DNA of 16,713 nucleotides, from contig DAOVNC010000021.1 in the NCBI GenBank assembly GCA_030630445.1, positions 1-16,713 on the forward strand. Direction: 5' to 3'. The notes below the pieces were generated by a model. It was not told the DNA's origin and did no database searches. It saw only the letters and a list, made by a program, of their open reading frames with translations. How positions within the stretch are numbered: the first letter of the stretch is position 1; the number at the start of each line of letters is the position of its first letter. Shown one piece after another: positions 1 to 7,261 of this stretch. This stretch comes from Kiritimatiellales bacterium. Its GTDB lineage: Bacteria > Verrucomicrobiota > Kiritimatiellia > Kiritimatiellales > Pontiellaceae. Both the position numbers and the translations under genes were made by a program.

Positions 1-1097
1 GCAAAGAAAAGCGACGCGTCTGCGGCGACCTTGAAATCCATATTCATCCCAGCGGCTGGAAGCAGCACGGCCATGCCGGCGACCCGCGCTATGCCAACGT
101 CCGCTTCCACATCGTCTATTTCCAAGGGCAGGAAATCCCCGGCCTTATCCAAATCCCGTTGCAAGAAACCCTCGCCAACGATCCACGCTTTTCTTTCGAG
201 AACATCGACCCCACCGCCTACCCCTACTCCATCCCGTCCGGCAATCCCCCCATGCATGGCATGCACCCCGACCAAAAGATCCAATGGCTGGAAAGCGCAG
301 GCGAAGAACGGTTGCGCCTTAAGGCCGAACGCTTTGCCTTTGCGATGCAAAGCAAGGACCCCGACCAACTGCTTTGGGAAGAACTGCTCGCCGCACTCGG
401 CTATAAAAACAACAAAGCCCCTTTCCGGCAGCTCGCCACCATCCTGCCGCTTACACGGCTGCGGTCGCTTGCGCAAACGCCCGGCAACGCCTACGCCCTC
501 CTGCTGGGCCTCTCCGGATTGCTGCCCGACAACCCCGACCCTTCTTGGGATGGTGAAACCCGAAAATTCATTCGCGGCATCTGGGATTTTTGGTGGAAGC
601 AAAGCGAAGAGCTGAAGGAACAGGGTTTGAATAAATCCGACTGGACCCTCGCGGGCATCCGCCCCGCCAACCATCCCGTGCGCCGCCTGATGGCCGCCGC
701 GCACTATGCCTTCCAGCTCCCGGAACTCGCGACCCGTGAAAAACGATTAATCGAGTTCCCCGCCAACCATTGGAGCACCCATATCAACTGGAAGAGCCGA
801 TGCAGACCGACGGCACTCGTCGGCGCATCGCGCGCCAACGCCATCGTTACCAACATTCTCGTTCCATGGCGCGCCGCCACCGGCGAAACCCCGCTAGATT
901 TGGAAAAGCTGCCGACCGAGCCGAGCAACAGCATCATCCGCCAGACCGCCCACACCCTCTTCGGCCCCGACCACACCCCCAAGACCTACCGCAGCGCCCT
1001 CGCCCGCCAAGGCCTGATTCAAATCTTTCACGACTATTTGATTACGCATCGGTTGGACGAGTTGAGGGAGGTACAGGTTCGTAGTCCCGCCTTTTAG
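1..1097 (+). CDS. DUF2851 family protein, 5' end outside the window
   Basis: The reading frame is open from the left edge (codons in phase with base 3) to TAG at 1095-1097, giving about 365 visible residues. The first residues contain the family signature: GDLEIHIHPSGWKQHGHA followed by DPRYANVRFHIVYF, the conserved GD-EIH...W..HGH..DPRY.NV.-H core of DUF2851 proteins. A later in-frame TTG near 159 is not a real start, because this core lies upstream of it. The biochemical function of the family is not established. The C-terminal part, QGLIQIFHDYL, resembles the usual family end, but the last residues (VRSPAF) are encoded by a REP palindrome. The gene converges on dsbD with about 37 bp between stop codons. 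Family assignment is fairly sure; function is unknown. Confidence 0.85.
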   Translation, partial: KEKRRVCGDLEIHIHPSGWKQHGHAGDPRYANVRFHIVYFQGQEIPGLIQIPLQETLANDPRFSFENIDPTAYPYSIPSGNPPMHGMHPDQKIQWLESAGEERLRLKAERFAFAMQSKDPDQLLWEELLAALGYKNNKAPFRQLATILPLTRLRSLAQTPGNAYALLLGLSGLLPDNPDPSWDGETRKFIRGIWDFWWKQSEELKEQGLNKSDWTLAGIRPANHPVRRLMAAAHYAFQLPELATREKRLIEFPANHWSTHINWKSRCRPTALVGASRANAIVTNILVPWRAATGETPLDLEKLPTEPSNSIIRQTAHTLFGPDHTPKTYRSALARQGLIQIFHDYLITHRLDELREVQVRSPAF

Positions 1098-1138
1098 GCG
1101 GAAGCCATTTTGAACAGACCGCCTGAAGGCGGAACTAC
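1081..1138. repeat. REPIN-like pair of inverted REP palindromes (GTAG type)
   Basis: Two short palindromes face each other. The left (1081-1101) reads GTAGT, then CCGCC, a short loop and GGCGG. The right (1119-1138) is its near-perfect inverse and ends in ACTAC, so GTAG stands at both outer ends. The spacer is 17 bp (1102-1118). GTAG next to a GC-rich hairpin, in inverted pairs, is the classical form of REP/REPIN elements mobilised by RAYT transposases. It sits between two convergent genes and supplies the stop codon of each. It may also act as a weak bidirectional terminator, although no T-tract follows. It differs in sequence from the REPINs at 3591 and 4323. Confidence 0.72.
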
Positions 1139-2727
1139 AAACTTTTAGGCGCGAGCACGATGAAGGTGGGCAGGCCTTGCACCCCGAAGTGGTTCATCAC
1201 GGCCTTGGTCTCGGGATCGTCGGATTTTTCGGCAATATATTTGATGAAAACATAGTTTTCCATCCGAGCCTTGACCACCTCGTCCTTGAAGGTGATTTTG
1301 TCCATGGCCTTGCAGTTCTTGCACCAGCTGGCCCAGAAGTCGATAAAGACGGGTTTCCCATCTGCCCGGGCCTGCGCCAGCGCATCGGCCAGGCCATCGT
1401 TGGTTGAGCCGTTAACAACCACGTGCCCCACCACCTCGCCTTGTTCGGTGACGTCGACCGGGCGGAAGGCGCGGTAGCTTAGGTTTCCGTAGTAGAAGGC
1501 AAAGAAGATGATGCCCACGCCAAACGCATATTTGACATATTCCATCCATTTCCCCGGCTTGGGAAGGAAGGAGAGCCCCGCACCGGCAAACGGCCACGGC
1601 AAACCCATTCCCAAGCCCAGAATAAAGGGAAGAGCCAACCCCGCCACGGCATTGGCTTCGTAGACGTTCGTCGCCAAGGCCAGCACGGCAATCACCACCG
1701 GTGCAACGCAGGCACCGGCCAAGAGCGCGGCCACGGAACCCATCGAAAATGCCACCAGAAAACTACCCTGTTTCCGTTGTCCGCCGCCCAGCTTGGATTG
1801 GAAGCGGGATAGATCGATATGGAAGACATCGAACATGGCCAACGCCAACACGATAAAGATGATGGCGATCACGAGGTTGAACCATGGGTTGGATTGGATG
1901 GTTCCAAATTGCGAGCCGGTCAACACGACCGCGACACCCAGCAACCCATAGGCGAATGCGATTCCCAAGCCGTACGTTGCGCCGAGGGCAAAGCCGCGCC
2001 CTTTCGAGCCCGCCTGCGCGCCGGCGCCGATAATGGCCAGGTTGATCGGGATCATCGGCAAGACGCACGGCGTCAGGTTGAGGGCCAAGCCGCCGATGAG
2101 AATAAAAATGATCGTCCACACCAGTCCGGATTCGCGAACGAAGGCCACCGGGTCGGTCAGGAACAAACGAAAGCCGCCGACGGCGACGGTGTCTCCTGCA
2201 TTCTCCGCCCGATCAAGAAAGCGGAGGAATGGCCCGGCTTTTTGATAGCCGACTTCGGTTTCCATCACTTGGAAGTTTTCGAGCTCGGTTTCCCAATCCG
2301 CAGGAATGGCGGCGTCGGATTTTTCAACTACGGAAACTTTTTCGGTGGCTTCGAGCTCCACTACCTTGGTTTGCGGGATAAAGCAGACCTCGTCGTTGCA
2401 ACCCCAGTATTGCACGTGGAATGCGGTTGCCCCGCCATCCGCGGGCTTCCATGAAAAGACGGCCTTGAAGGGCTGGTCAAAGACCGGTTTTGGTTCCCCG
2501 GTGTTCGGATCGGTGATGGATGCCGGTTCCGGCAGCTCGATGGCTTCCTGGGCGTTCCCCTTGGCATCGGTAACTTTAAGGTAGTCCGCATAGAGATAGT
2601 GCTTCTCCGGAACCGAAACGGTTAACCGCACCACATTTCCATCCAGCTCCGCTTCGACGCCAAACTGCGCAAAGACCGATACGGCGCAAAAAACAGACAA
2701 TACCAACCACTTAAACAACCTCTTCAT
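1135..2727 (-). CDS. dsbD: Thiol:disulfide interchange protein DsbD, C-terminus shortened
   Basis: This is a three-domain DsbD of 530 residues that passes electrons from cytoplasmic thioredoxin across the inner membrane to periplasmic thiol proteins. Residues 1-20 form a signal peptide. The N-terminal domain carries the C110/C115 pair in WGCNDEVCF. The membrane domain (about 203-420) carries C221 in LNLTPCVLPMIP and C340 in GACVAPVV. The thioredoxin domain has WASWCKNCKAMD (C469/C472) and the cis-Pro loop GLPTFIVL at 518-525. Only APKSL follows; E. coli DsbD has roughly 30 more residues there (final strand and helix). The stop codon lies in the GTAG of the adjacent REPIN. The ATG start is preceded by AAAGG about 8 nt upstream. 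All redox cysteines are present, so partial function is possible. Confidence 0.93.
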   Translation of the reverse strand: MKRLFKWLVLSVFCAVSVFAQFGVEAELDGNVVRLTVSVPEKHYLYADYLKVTDAKGNAQEAIELPEPASITDPNTGEPKPVFDQPFKAVFSWKPADGGATAFHVQYWGCNDEVCFIPQTKVVELEATEKVSVVEKSDAAIPADWETELENFQVMETEVGYQKAGPFLRFLDRAENAGDTVAVGGFRLFLTDPVAFVRESGLVWTIIFILIGGLALNLTPCVLPMIPINLAIIGAGAQAGSKGRGFALGATYGLGIAFAYGLLGVAVVLTGSQFGTIQSNPWFNLVIAIIFIVLALAMFDVFHIDLSRFQSKLGGGQRKQGSFLVAFSMGSVAALLAGACVAPVVIAVLALATNVYEANAVAGLALPFILGLGMGLPWPFAGAGLSFLPKPGKWMEYVKYAFGVGIIFFAFYYGNLSYRAFRPVDVTEQGEVVGHVVVNGSTNDGLADALAQARADGKPVFIDFWASWCKNCKAMDKITFKDEVVKARMENYVFIKYIAEKSDDPETKAVMNHFGVQGLPTFIVLAPKSL

Positions 2728-2804
2728 GAACCAAACCTTTCGTTAATGGTTTCTTCGACATAACGTACGCATTATAGTTCACTCCATAAAGCGGAAAAGG
2801 ATAC
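2728..2804. promoter_or_regulatory. Divergent promoter region of dsbD and cca
   Basis: This 77-bp gap separates the divergent starts of dsbD (minus) and cca (plus), so it must hold both promoters unless they lie inside the genes. A plus-strand -10-like TATAGT is at 2773-2778, without a convincing -35 at the right distance. The cca ribosome site AAGGA is at 2797-2801, just ahead of the ATG at 2805. Promoter positions are guesses; the ribosome site is clear. Confidence 0.35.
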
Positions 2805-4949
2805 ATGAGCGAAATCATCCGACAAAAAGACGTTGCACTCAAGGTGGTTCAAACCTTGCAGGCCAAAGGGTTTATCGCCTTTTTCGCAGGAGGCTGCGTT
2901 CGGGACAACCTGCTCGATCGCAAACCGAAGGACTACGATGTCGCCACCGACGCCTTTCCCGAAGAGGTTGAAGCCCTCTTTCCCAAGACCCTTCCAATCG
3001 GCAAGGCTTTCGGTGTTATCGCCGTCGTCGACGGCAAGGAAACAGTCGAAGTAGCCACCTTCCGCGAAGAGATTGGCACCCTAGACGGCCGCCACCCGGA
3101 AACCATCCAGTTCAGCGCCGCCAAGGAGGATGCCCTCCGGCGCGACTTCACCATCAACGGCATGTTCTACGACCCCGTCGCAGAGCAACTCCATGACTAT
3201 GTCCACGGCCAACGCGACCTCGAAAAACAGATTGTTTCCGCCATCGGCAATCCGTCGGAACGATTCAAGGAAGACCACCTGCGCATGCTGCGTGCCGTGC
3301 GCTTTTCCCACAACCTCGAATTCGCCCTCGAACCGGAAACCGCGGCCGCCATCCGCAACATGGCGCACCTGATCACCAGGATCAGCGCCGAGCGGATTGA
3401 AACGGAACTTACGCGCACCCTGACCGACAGCCCCAAACCCGGCGACGCCCTCCAACAACTGCACGAGCTGGGATTGCTCGAACTGATCCTACCCGAAATC
3501 CTTCCCATGGTTGGGCAGGAACAACCGCCCCAATTCCACCCCGAAGGCGATGTCTTCGAGCACACCGTCCTCATGTTGAACCTGATGAATGAGCAGGCTG
3601 GAAAGCCTACTCCACAAGAGAGGCCAGCGGCAAAACATGTGGGGCAAACTTTCCAGTCTGCCCACCCGGAGGACGAGCTTGCCGCCAACCCCTTCCGCCC
3701 CGTGGAGCCATCCGAATCCCTGCACACCACCCACCGCAGGCTCCCCCACTGGCATCAGGATTCGCGCATCTACTTCGTCACCTTCCGGCTGGCCGATTCC
3801 ATCGCAAAAACCAAATTGGAGCAGTGGAAGGAAGAACTCGACATCTGGCGAAAGAACCAGCCCAACTCAAATGCGGAACAAACCCTCCGCGAGCAATCCC
3901 GGCTCTACCGGAAGAAACAACAGGTATGGCTCGACCAAGGGCATGGATCATGTGTTTTGGAAAACCCCGCGATTTCGGGGATTGTCGAACTGACCCTGCT
4001 CCATTTCGACGGCGAACGCTACCGGCTGGGCGACTACGTGGTCATGCCCAACCATGTCCATGTGATTGTGGAACCGATCAAAGGCCACCCCCTCTCCAAG
4101 ATCATGCAGTCGTGGAAAGGATATTCCGCACACGAAATCAACCAGGTTCTTGGCACGAAAGGGCCGGTCTGGAAAGACGAGTCGTTCGACCATATTGTTC
4201 GACGCGAATCTTTCTTCTTCAAGTTTCAGGACTATATCCGCGAAAACCCGGAGAAGGCCCGGCTGGATCCGCAAGGCTTCAGGCTCGGCGCGGGAACCTT
4301 GCGACTGAACCTTGCGGCCGATGGGCAGGCTGGAAAGCCTGCCCCACATGTGGAGCAGGCTTTCCAGCCTGCTCTTCCGGAGGACAAGCAAACCTACACG
4401 CCACGCGAGCTGGCCTACACGGTGTTGCTGCACGACGTTGGCAAGCCGCCGACGGCGAGCGTCGGCCTTGGCACGGACGGCGAACCGCGCATCCGGTTCG
4501 ATGGACACGCCGCCGTCAGCGCCGAGATGGCAGAGGTCGTTTTGACCCGACTAAAGTTCCCCAACAAGGAGAAGCAGCATATCGTTGAGGCCATCCGCGG
4601 GCACATGCGCTTCATGGATGTGCAGAAAATGCGGACGTCCACGCTTCGGAAAATGATCGGTGCGGAAATCTTCGATCTCGAAATGGAGCTGCATCGCCTC
4701 GACTGCCTCGGCTCCCACGCCATGCTCGACAACTATGACTTTGTGAACAACTACATGGAGGAGATGGCCAACGAGCCGATCCTGCCCGAGCCGTGGCTTC
4801 GCGGCCACGACCTGATCGGCATGGGCATCAAGGAGGGCAAGCTCATCGGCAAGATTCTCAAGGAAGCCTACGACGCCCAAATGGAGGATCGGTTTGTCGA
4901 CCGCGACGAACTGCTCGACTGGGTCCGCTCGTCCTACCCTTCCGGGTGA
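2805..4949 (+). CDS. cca: CCA-adding enzyme (tRNA nucleotidyltransferase) with an in-frame RAYT transposase inside its HD domain
   Basis: Residues 1-240 are a normal class II CCA-adding enzyme, which adds CCA to tRNA 3' ends: GGCVRD at 29-34, the metal-binding DYD at 43-45, RRDF at 112-115 and the EDHLRMLRAVRF block. The C-terminal HD phosphohydrolase domain begins with FEHT (H253), but its partner LLHDVGKPPT (H543, D544) comes about 290 residues later instead of the usual 25-30. Between them, residues 263-528 are foreign: a REPIN-encoded stretch, a RAYT domain (about 305-500; HUH at H417/H419 in MPNHVHVI, candidate nucleophile Y477 in DYIRENP) and a second REPIN-encoded stretch. Without the insert the protein would be about 450 residues, the family norm. 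The frame stays open throughout. Start supported by AAGGA. The last 16 bp overlap the convergent OB-fold gene. Confidence 0.93.
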   Translation: MSEIIRQKDVALKVVQTLQAKGFIAFFAGGCVRDNLLDRKPKDYDVATDAFPEEVEALFPKTLPIGKAFGVIAVVDGKETVEVATFREEIGTLDGRHPETIQFSAAKEDALRRDFTINGMFYDPVAEQLHDYVHGQRDLEKQIVSAIGNPSERFKEDHLRMLRAVRFSHNLEFALEPETAAAIRNMAHLITRISAERIETELTRTLTDSPKPGDALQQLHELGLLELILPEILPMVGQEQPPQFHPEGDVFEHTVLMLNLMNEQAGKPTPQERPAAKHVGQTFQSAHPEDELAANPFRPVEPSESLHTTHRRLPHWHQDSRIYFVTFRLADSIAKTKLEQWKEELDIWRKNQPNSNAEQTLREQSRLYRKKQQVWLDQGHGSCVLENPAISGIVELTLLHFDGERYRLGDYVVMPNHVHVIVEPIKGHPLSKIMQSWKGYSAHEINQVLGTKGPVWKDESFDHIVRRESFFFKFQDYIRENPEKARLDPQGFRLGAGTLRLNLAADGQAGKPAPHVEQAFQPALPEDKQTYTPRELAYTVLLHDVGKPPTASVGLGTDGEPRIRFDGHAAVSAEMAEVVLTRLKFPNKEKQHIVEAIRGHMRFMDVQKMRTSTLRKMIGAEIFDLEMELHRLDCLGSHAMLDNYDFVNNYMEEMANEPILPEPWLRGHDLIGMGIKEGKLIGKILKEAYDAQMEDRFVDRDELLDWVRSSYPSG
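3591..3677 (+). repeat. Left REPIN copy flanking the RAYT
   Basis: The first REP hairpin (3591-3612) has arms GAGCAGGCT and AGCCTACTC with loop GGAA and one mismatch. The second (3642-3663) is inverted, with loop TTCC and more mismatches. The copy ends with CCGGAGGACGAG at 3666-3677, matching the end of the right copy. The spacer between hairpins is 29 nt against 8 nt on the right; the 21-nt difference is a multiple of three and keeps the frame. This copy is visibly more decayed than the right one. Confidence 0.8.
4323..4388 (+). repeat. Right REPIN copy flanking the RAYT
   Basis: The copy has two perfect 9-bp hairpins in inverted orientation. At 4323-4344 the arms are GGGCAGGCT and AGCCTGCCC (loop GGAA). 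At 4353-4374 they are GAGCAGGCT and AGCCTGCTC (loop TTCC). The spacer is the palindrome CACATGTG, so 52 bp form one near-perfect palindrome. The copy ends in CCGGAGGACAAG. It is translated in the cca frame as GQAGKPAPHVEQAFQPALPED. Confidence 0.85.
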
Positions 4950-5524
4950 AGGCGGATATCGCTAGGCTTCTGCACCTTGAGCTGCATCCGACCTTTGTAG
5001 AAACCAACGGTGCCCTTGATTTCAAGTTGCTCGCCCACGGCCACTTGATGCTCCGGCTTGAACCAATGAACGATCTCCAACGAACCGCCGGGGCGGGCCA
5101 GGGTAATCCTGCATGGTGCCTTGGAATCCGGTGACGGCACCCACACCCCGGCGACCCGCCCGCGAACGGTGGTCGGACTCGCATTGTCCAGAACTTCGAT
5201 CTGTCCGGCTTCATGCACGCGCATGCGCACCTGGTTGCCGGCACCCACGCTTAGGCGCCCCGTCGCAGCAACAGGGTTCCCGGCCTTGGGAAGTTTTCCC
5301 GTGGGGGCGCGATTGAGAAACACGGGAAGCGAGCCGGTTTCGTCGGCGATCAGGTAGAGCACTGTTCCGTCCCGCAACATGCGGGCATCCGATTTAAGCA
5401 CACCCCGCACCCGCACCTTGGAAAAATTCATGGCGGCCTTGATTTCTCCAATGCAAACGAGCGGCGGTTCGCGGCGAAGCAGATGGAGGTTAAGCAGGAA
5501 CAAAGCGGAAAGGGCTACGCCCAA
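4934..5524 (-). CDS. Membrane-anchored OB-fold protein, last gene of the Mla-like operon
   Basis: From this start the protein has 196 residues. It opens with a hydrophobic segment (GVALSALFLLNLHLL), then has two OB-like beta domains: one around VRVRGVLKSDARMLRDGTVLYLIADETGSLPVFL, the other around GRVAGVWVPSP to GEQLEIKGTVGFYKGRMQLKV. Such secreted OB folds bind nucleic acid or other ligands; the ligand here is unknown. The start is doubtful. TTG at 5524 has no ribosome site. In-frame coding continues upstream as IRKRTVVKLLRYGI, a basic stretch typical in front of a membrane anchor, back to a CTG at 5569 overlapping the mlaD stop, with GGAG just ahead. The true start may be that rare codon. 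The 3' end overlaps convergent cca by 16 bp. Confidence 0.7.
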   Translation of the reverse strand: MGVALSALFLLNLHLLRREPPLVCIGEIKAAMNFSKVRVRGVLKSDARMLRDGTVLYLIADETGSLPVFLNRAPTGKLPKAGNPVAATGRLSVGAGNQVRMRVHEAGQIEVLDNASPTTVRGRVAGVWVPSPDSKAPCRITLARPGGSLEIVHWFKPEHQVAVGEQLEIKGTVGFYKGRMQLKVQKPSDIRLHPEG

Positions 5525-5565
5525 TATACCGTAGCGAAGGAGCTTGACTACCGTACGCTTCCTGA

Positions 5566-6501
5566 TCAGAAGGCTCCAAACAGGACGCTGCCGAAAGAAG
5601 TGATCGGCGAAGCTTCCCGCAGATCGTCCACCGCGGCGCGGATATCTTCGACCAGCAACGCGGTTTCGTCGTAGAGTTTCGCATCGCGCACGAGTCGCCC
5701 GAGCGTACCTTCACCTTCGCTGATGCTTTCCGAAATACTGCGTATGGCAACCAGCGTGGCCTGGAGATCGTCGTAGGCCATATCGTCGCCCGACATCATC
5801 TTGCCCAGCGAACCTTTGCCGTCGGCCAGGTTTTGGCTGATGCTCCGCAGGTTGGCCATCATGGTCTTTCCATCCTCGTACAGCTGTCCGTCGTCTGCAA
5901 TAAGCAACTTGCCCAATGAGCCTTCTCCGCTTTCGATCCGCGATGTGATCTGCATCAAACCTTCACTAATCTGGGCCATGTTGTTATATATGGCTTCATC
6001 TTTCAACAGTTTGCCCAGCGTCCCCTCGCCGGCGTTGATGGAATCGATCATCGCTTGAAATCCGCCGACCGCCGCGGCCAGTTCCTCGATCATATCCACG
6101 GGCTTCGACCCTAGGATCGTCACGTTCTCCCCCAGCATGGGGGCATCGTCCGTACCTTCGTAGATTTTGAGGTGTTTCCCGCCCAGCATGGAGGCATCGA
6201 CGACATCGATCATGTAGCCATGCCGCAGGTGGAGCGGCACATCGAGCGATACATAGACGCGCACATGGCCATCCTGCAGATCCGTTTGCTTGACGCGCCC
6301 GACATTCATTCCGCGCAGGAAGACGTTGTCGCCTTCGCGCAGGCCGCTGATCTCGGAGAACACGAATTCGTACGGGTAGCTTTTTTTCAGCAGGTTTTCG
6401 CTGCTGAGCACAATCGTGAAGATGCTCAGCGCTATCAGCACGGTGAACATGAACAGTCCAACCAAGATTTCTATGGAGACTTCGCGCCTGTATTTATTCA
6501 T
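5566..6501 (-). CDS. mlaD: MlaD-type MCE-domain substrate-binding protein
   Basis: This 311-residue protein is the periplasmic, membrane-anchored lipid-binding part of an Mla (phospholipid transport) ABC system. One N-terminal transmembrane helix (about 10-33, ILVGLFMFTVLIALSIFTIV) is followed by the MCE domain (about 42-117) with the typical SGLREGDNVFLRGMNVGRV and LGGKHLKIYEG blocks. The tail (155-295) has four related units of the form GEGTLGKLL..D..LY, at about 158, 192, 228 and 262, common in longer MCE proteins and likely helical. The ATG start overlaps the end of mlaF by 8 bp, so the two are translationally coupled. Family sure; the exact lipid cargo is not shown by sequence. Confidence 0.92.
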   Translation of the reverse strand: MNKYRREVSIEILVGLFMFTVLIALSIFTIVLSSENLLKKSYPYEFVFSEISGLREGDNVFLRGMNVGRVKQTDLQDGHVRVYVSLDVPLHLRHGYMIDVVDASMLGGKHLKIYEGTDDAPMLGENVTILGSKPVDMIEELAAAVGGFQAMIDSINAGEGTLGKLLKDEAIYNNMAQISEGLMQITSRIESGEGSLGKLLIADDGQLYEDGKTMMANLRSISQNLADGKGSLGKMMSGDDMAYDDLQATLVAIRSISESISEGEGTLGRLVRDAKLYDETALLVEDIRAAVDDLREASPITSFGSVLFGAF

Positions 6502-7261
6502 GGCTCAACCCGGTTTCCCATTTTCCTTTTTTCGTGATGTATTGCGATTCCAGAAAGCTTTTCACCGTTTCATCTTTCGACCGGATGAACTCTTCCGGGG
6601 TGGCATTCTCCACGATTTTCCCTTCGTGCAGCATCATGATGCGCGAGCCGATAGACAGCGCGCTGTGCAAATCGTGCGTCACCACAACGCTCGTTATACC
6701 CAGTTCCCTCCGCATGTTCACGATTAAATCGTCGATTCGTCGCGACGTGACCGGATCGAGGCCGGAGGTCGGTTCGTCGTACAGCACAATCTGCGGACTC
6801 ATGATAATGGCCCGCGCCAGCCCGACGCGCTTCTGCATTCCGCCGGAGAGATCGGCGGGAAACTTGTCGCCCGCATCGGACAAGTTCAGCAGGCGCAGTT
6901 TTTCCGCCACCAACCGCCCAATCTCCTCCTCGTCCATTTTTGTGTGCTCGCGCAGCGGAAGGGCCACGTTGTCCTTGACCGTCATCCATTGCAGGAGCGC
7001 CGCGCTTTGGAAGAGGACGCCAAACTTGGTGCGAACCGTTTGCAGCGCGGTGCGTCCAATGTGGTTGATCGGCTCGCCATCCACCACCACGTTTCCGGAA
7101 TCAGGAAGCATCAGGCGGATCATATGCTTGAGCGTCACGCTTTTCCCGGCCCCGGACAGGCCGACAATCACGAAGGTCTCGCCGGCGGAGACCTCGAAGC
7201 TAATGTTGTCGAGCACGGTTTTTCCGCCGAGCACCTTGGTAATGTTTTCGAAGCGGATCAT
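6494..7261 (-). CDS. mlaF: MlaF-type ABC transporter ATP-binding protein
   Basis: This 255-residue ATPase powers the MlaE permease. All catalytic motifs are present: Walker A GLSGAGKS (34-41), Q-loop in LFQSAALLQ (Q85), signature LSGGMQKR (138-145), Walker B IVLYDE (158-163) with D-loop SGLDP, and H-loop H197 in VVTHD. The match to the MlaF/Ttg2A group rests on the FQSAALLQWMTV and SGGMQKRVGLARAI blocks. The ATG start overlaps the mlaE stop by 4 bp, the usual coupled arrangement. Confidence 0.94.
   Translation of the reverse strand: MIRFENITKVLGGKTVLDNISFEVSAGETFVIVGLSGAGKSVTLKHMIRLMLPDSGNVVVDGEPINHIGRTALQTVRTKFGVLFQSAALLQWMTVKDNVALPLREHTKMDEEEIGRLVAEKLRLLNLSDAGDKFPADLSGGMQKRVGLARAIIMSPQIVLYDEPTSGLDPVTSRRIDDLIVNMRRELGITSVVVTHDLHSALSIGSRIMMLHEGKIVENATPEEFIRSKDETVKSFLESQYITKKGKWETGLSHE

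Larger units (their letters stand above)
3591..4388 (+). mobile_element. REPIN-RAYT-REPIN unit inserted in frame in cca
   Basis: The unit has two directly repeated REPINs (3591-3677 and 4323-4388) with a transposase domain between them. The transposase part matches REP-associated Y1 transposases: IYFVTFRLADS near the start, YVVMPNHVHVIVEP (HUH motif), LSKIMQSWKGY, GPVWKDESFDHIV, then DYIRENPEKARL with the likely catalytic Tyr about 60 residues after the first HUH His. It has no start or ribosome site of its own that I can find; the only in-frame ATGs near its left end belong to cca. It should therefore be made only as part of the CCA protein. No target-site duplication is evident. Confidence 0.85.

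Noticed and set aside
159..1097. Start of the DUF2851 gene at 159
   Set aside because: The conserved GDLEIH...HGH core lies upstream of it in the same frame, so the gene begins left of the window.
3591..4388. RAYT as an independent gene or an intein
   Set aside because: No separate start or ribosome site is seen, and there are no intein splice-junction residues (Cys/Ser at the N-side, His-Asn at the C-side) at the borders.
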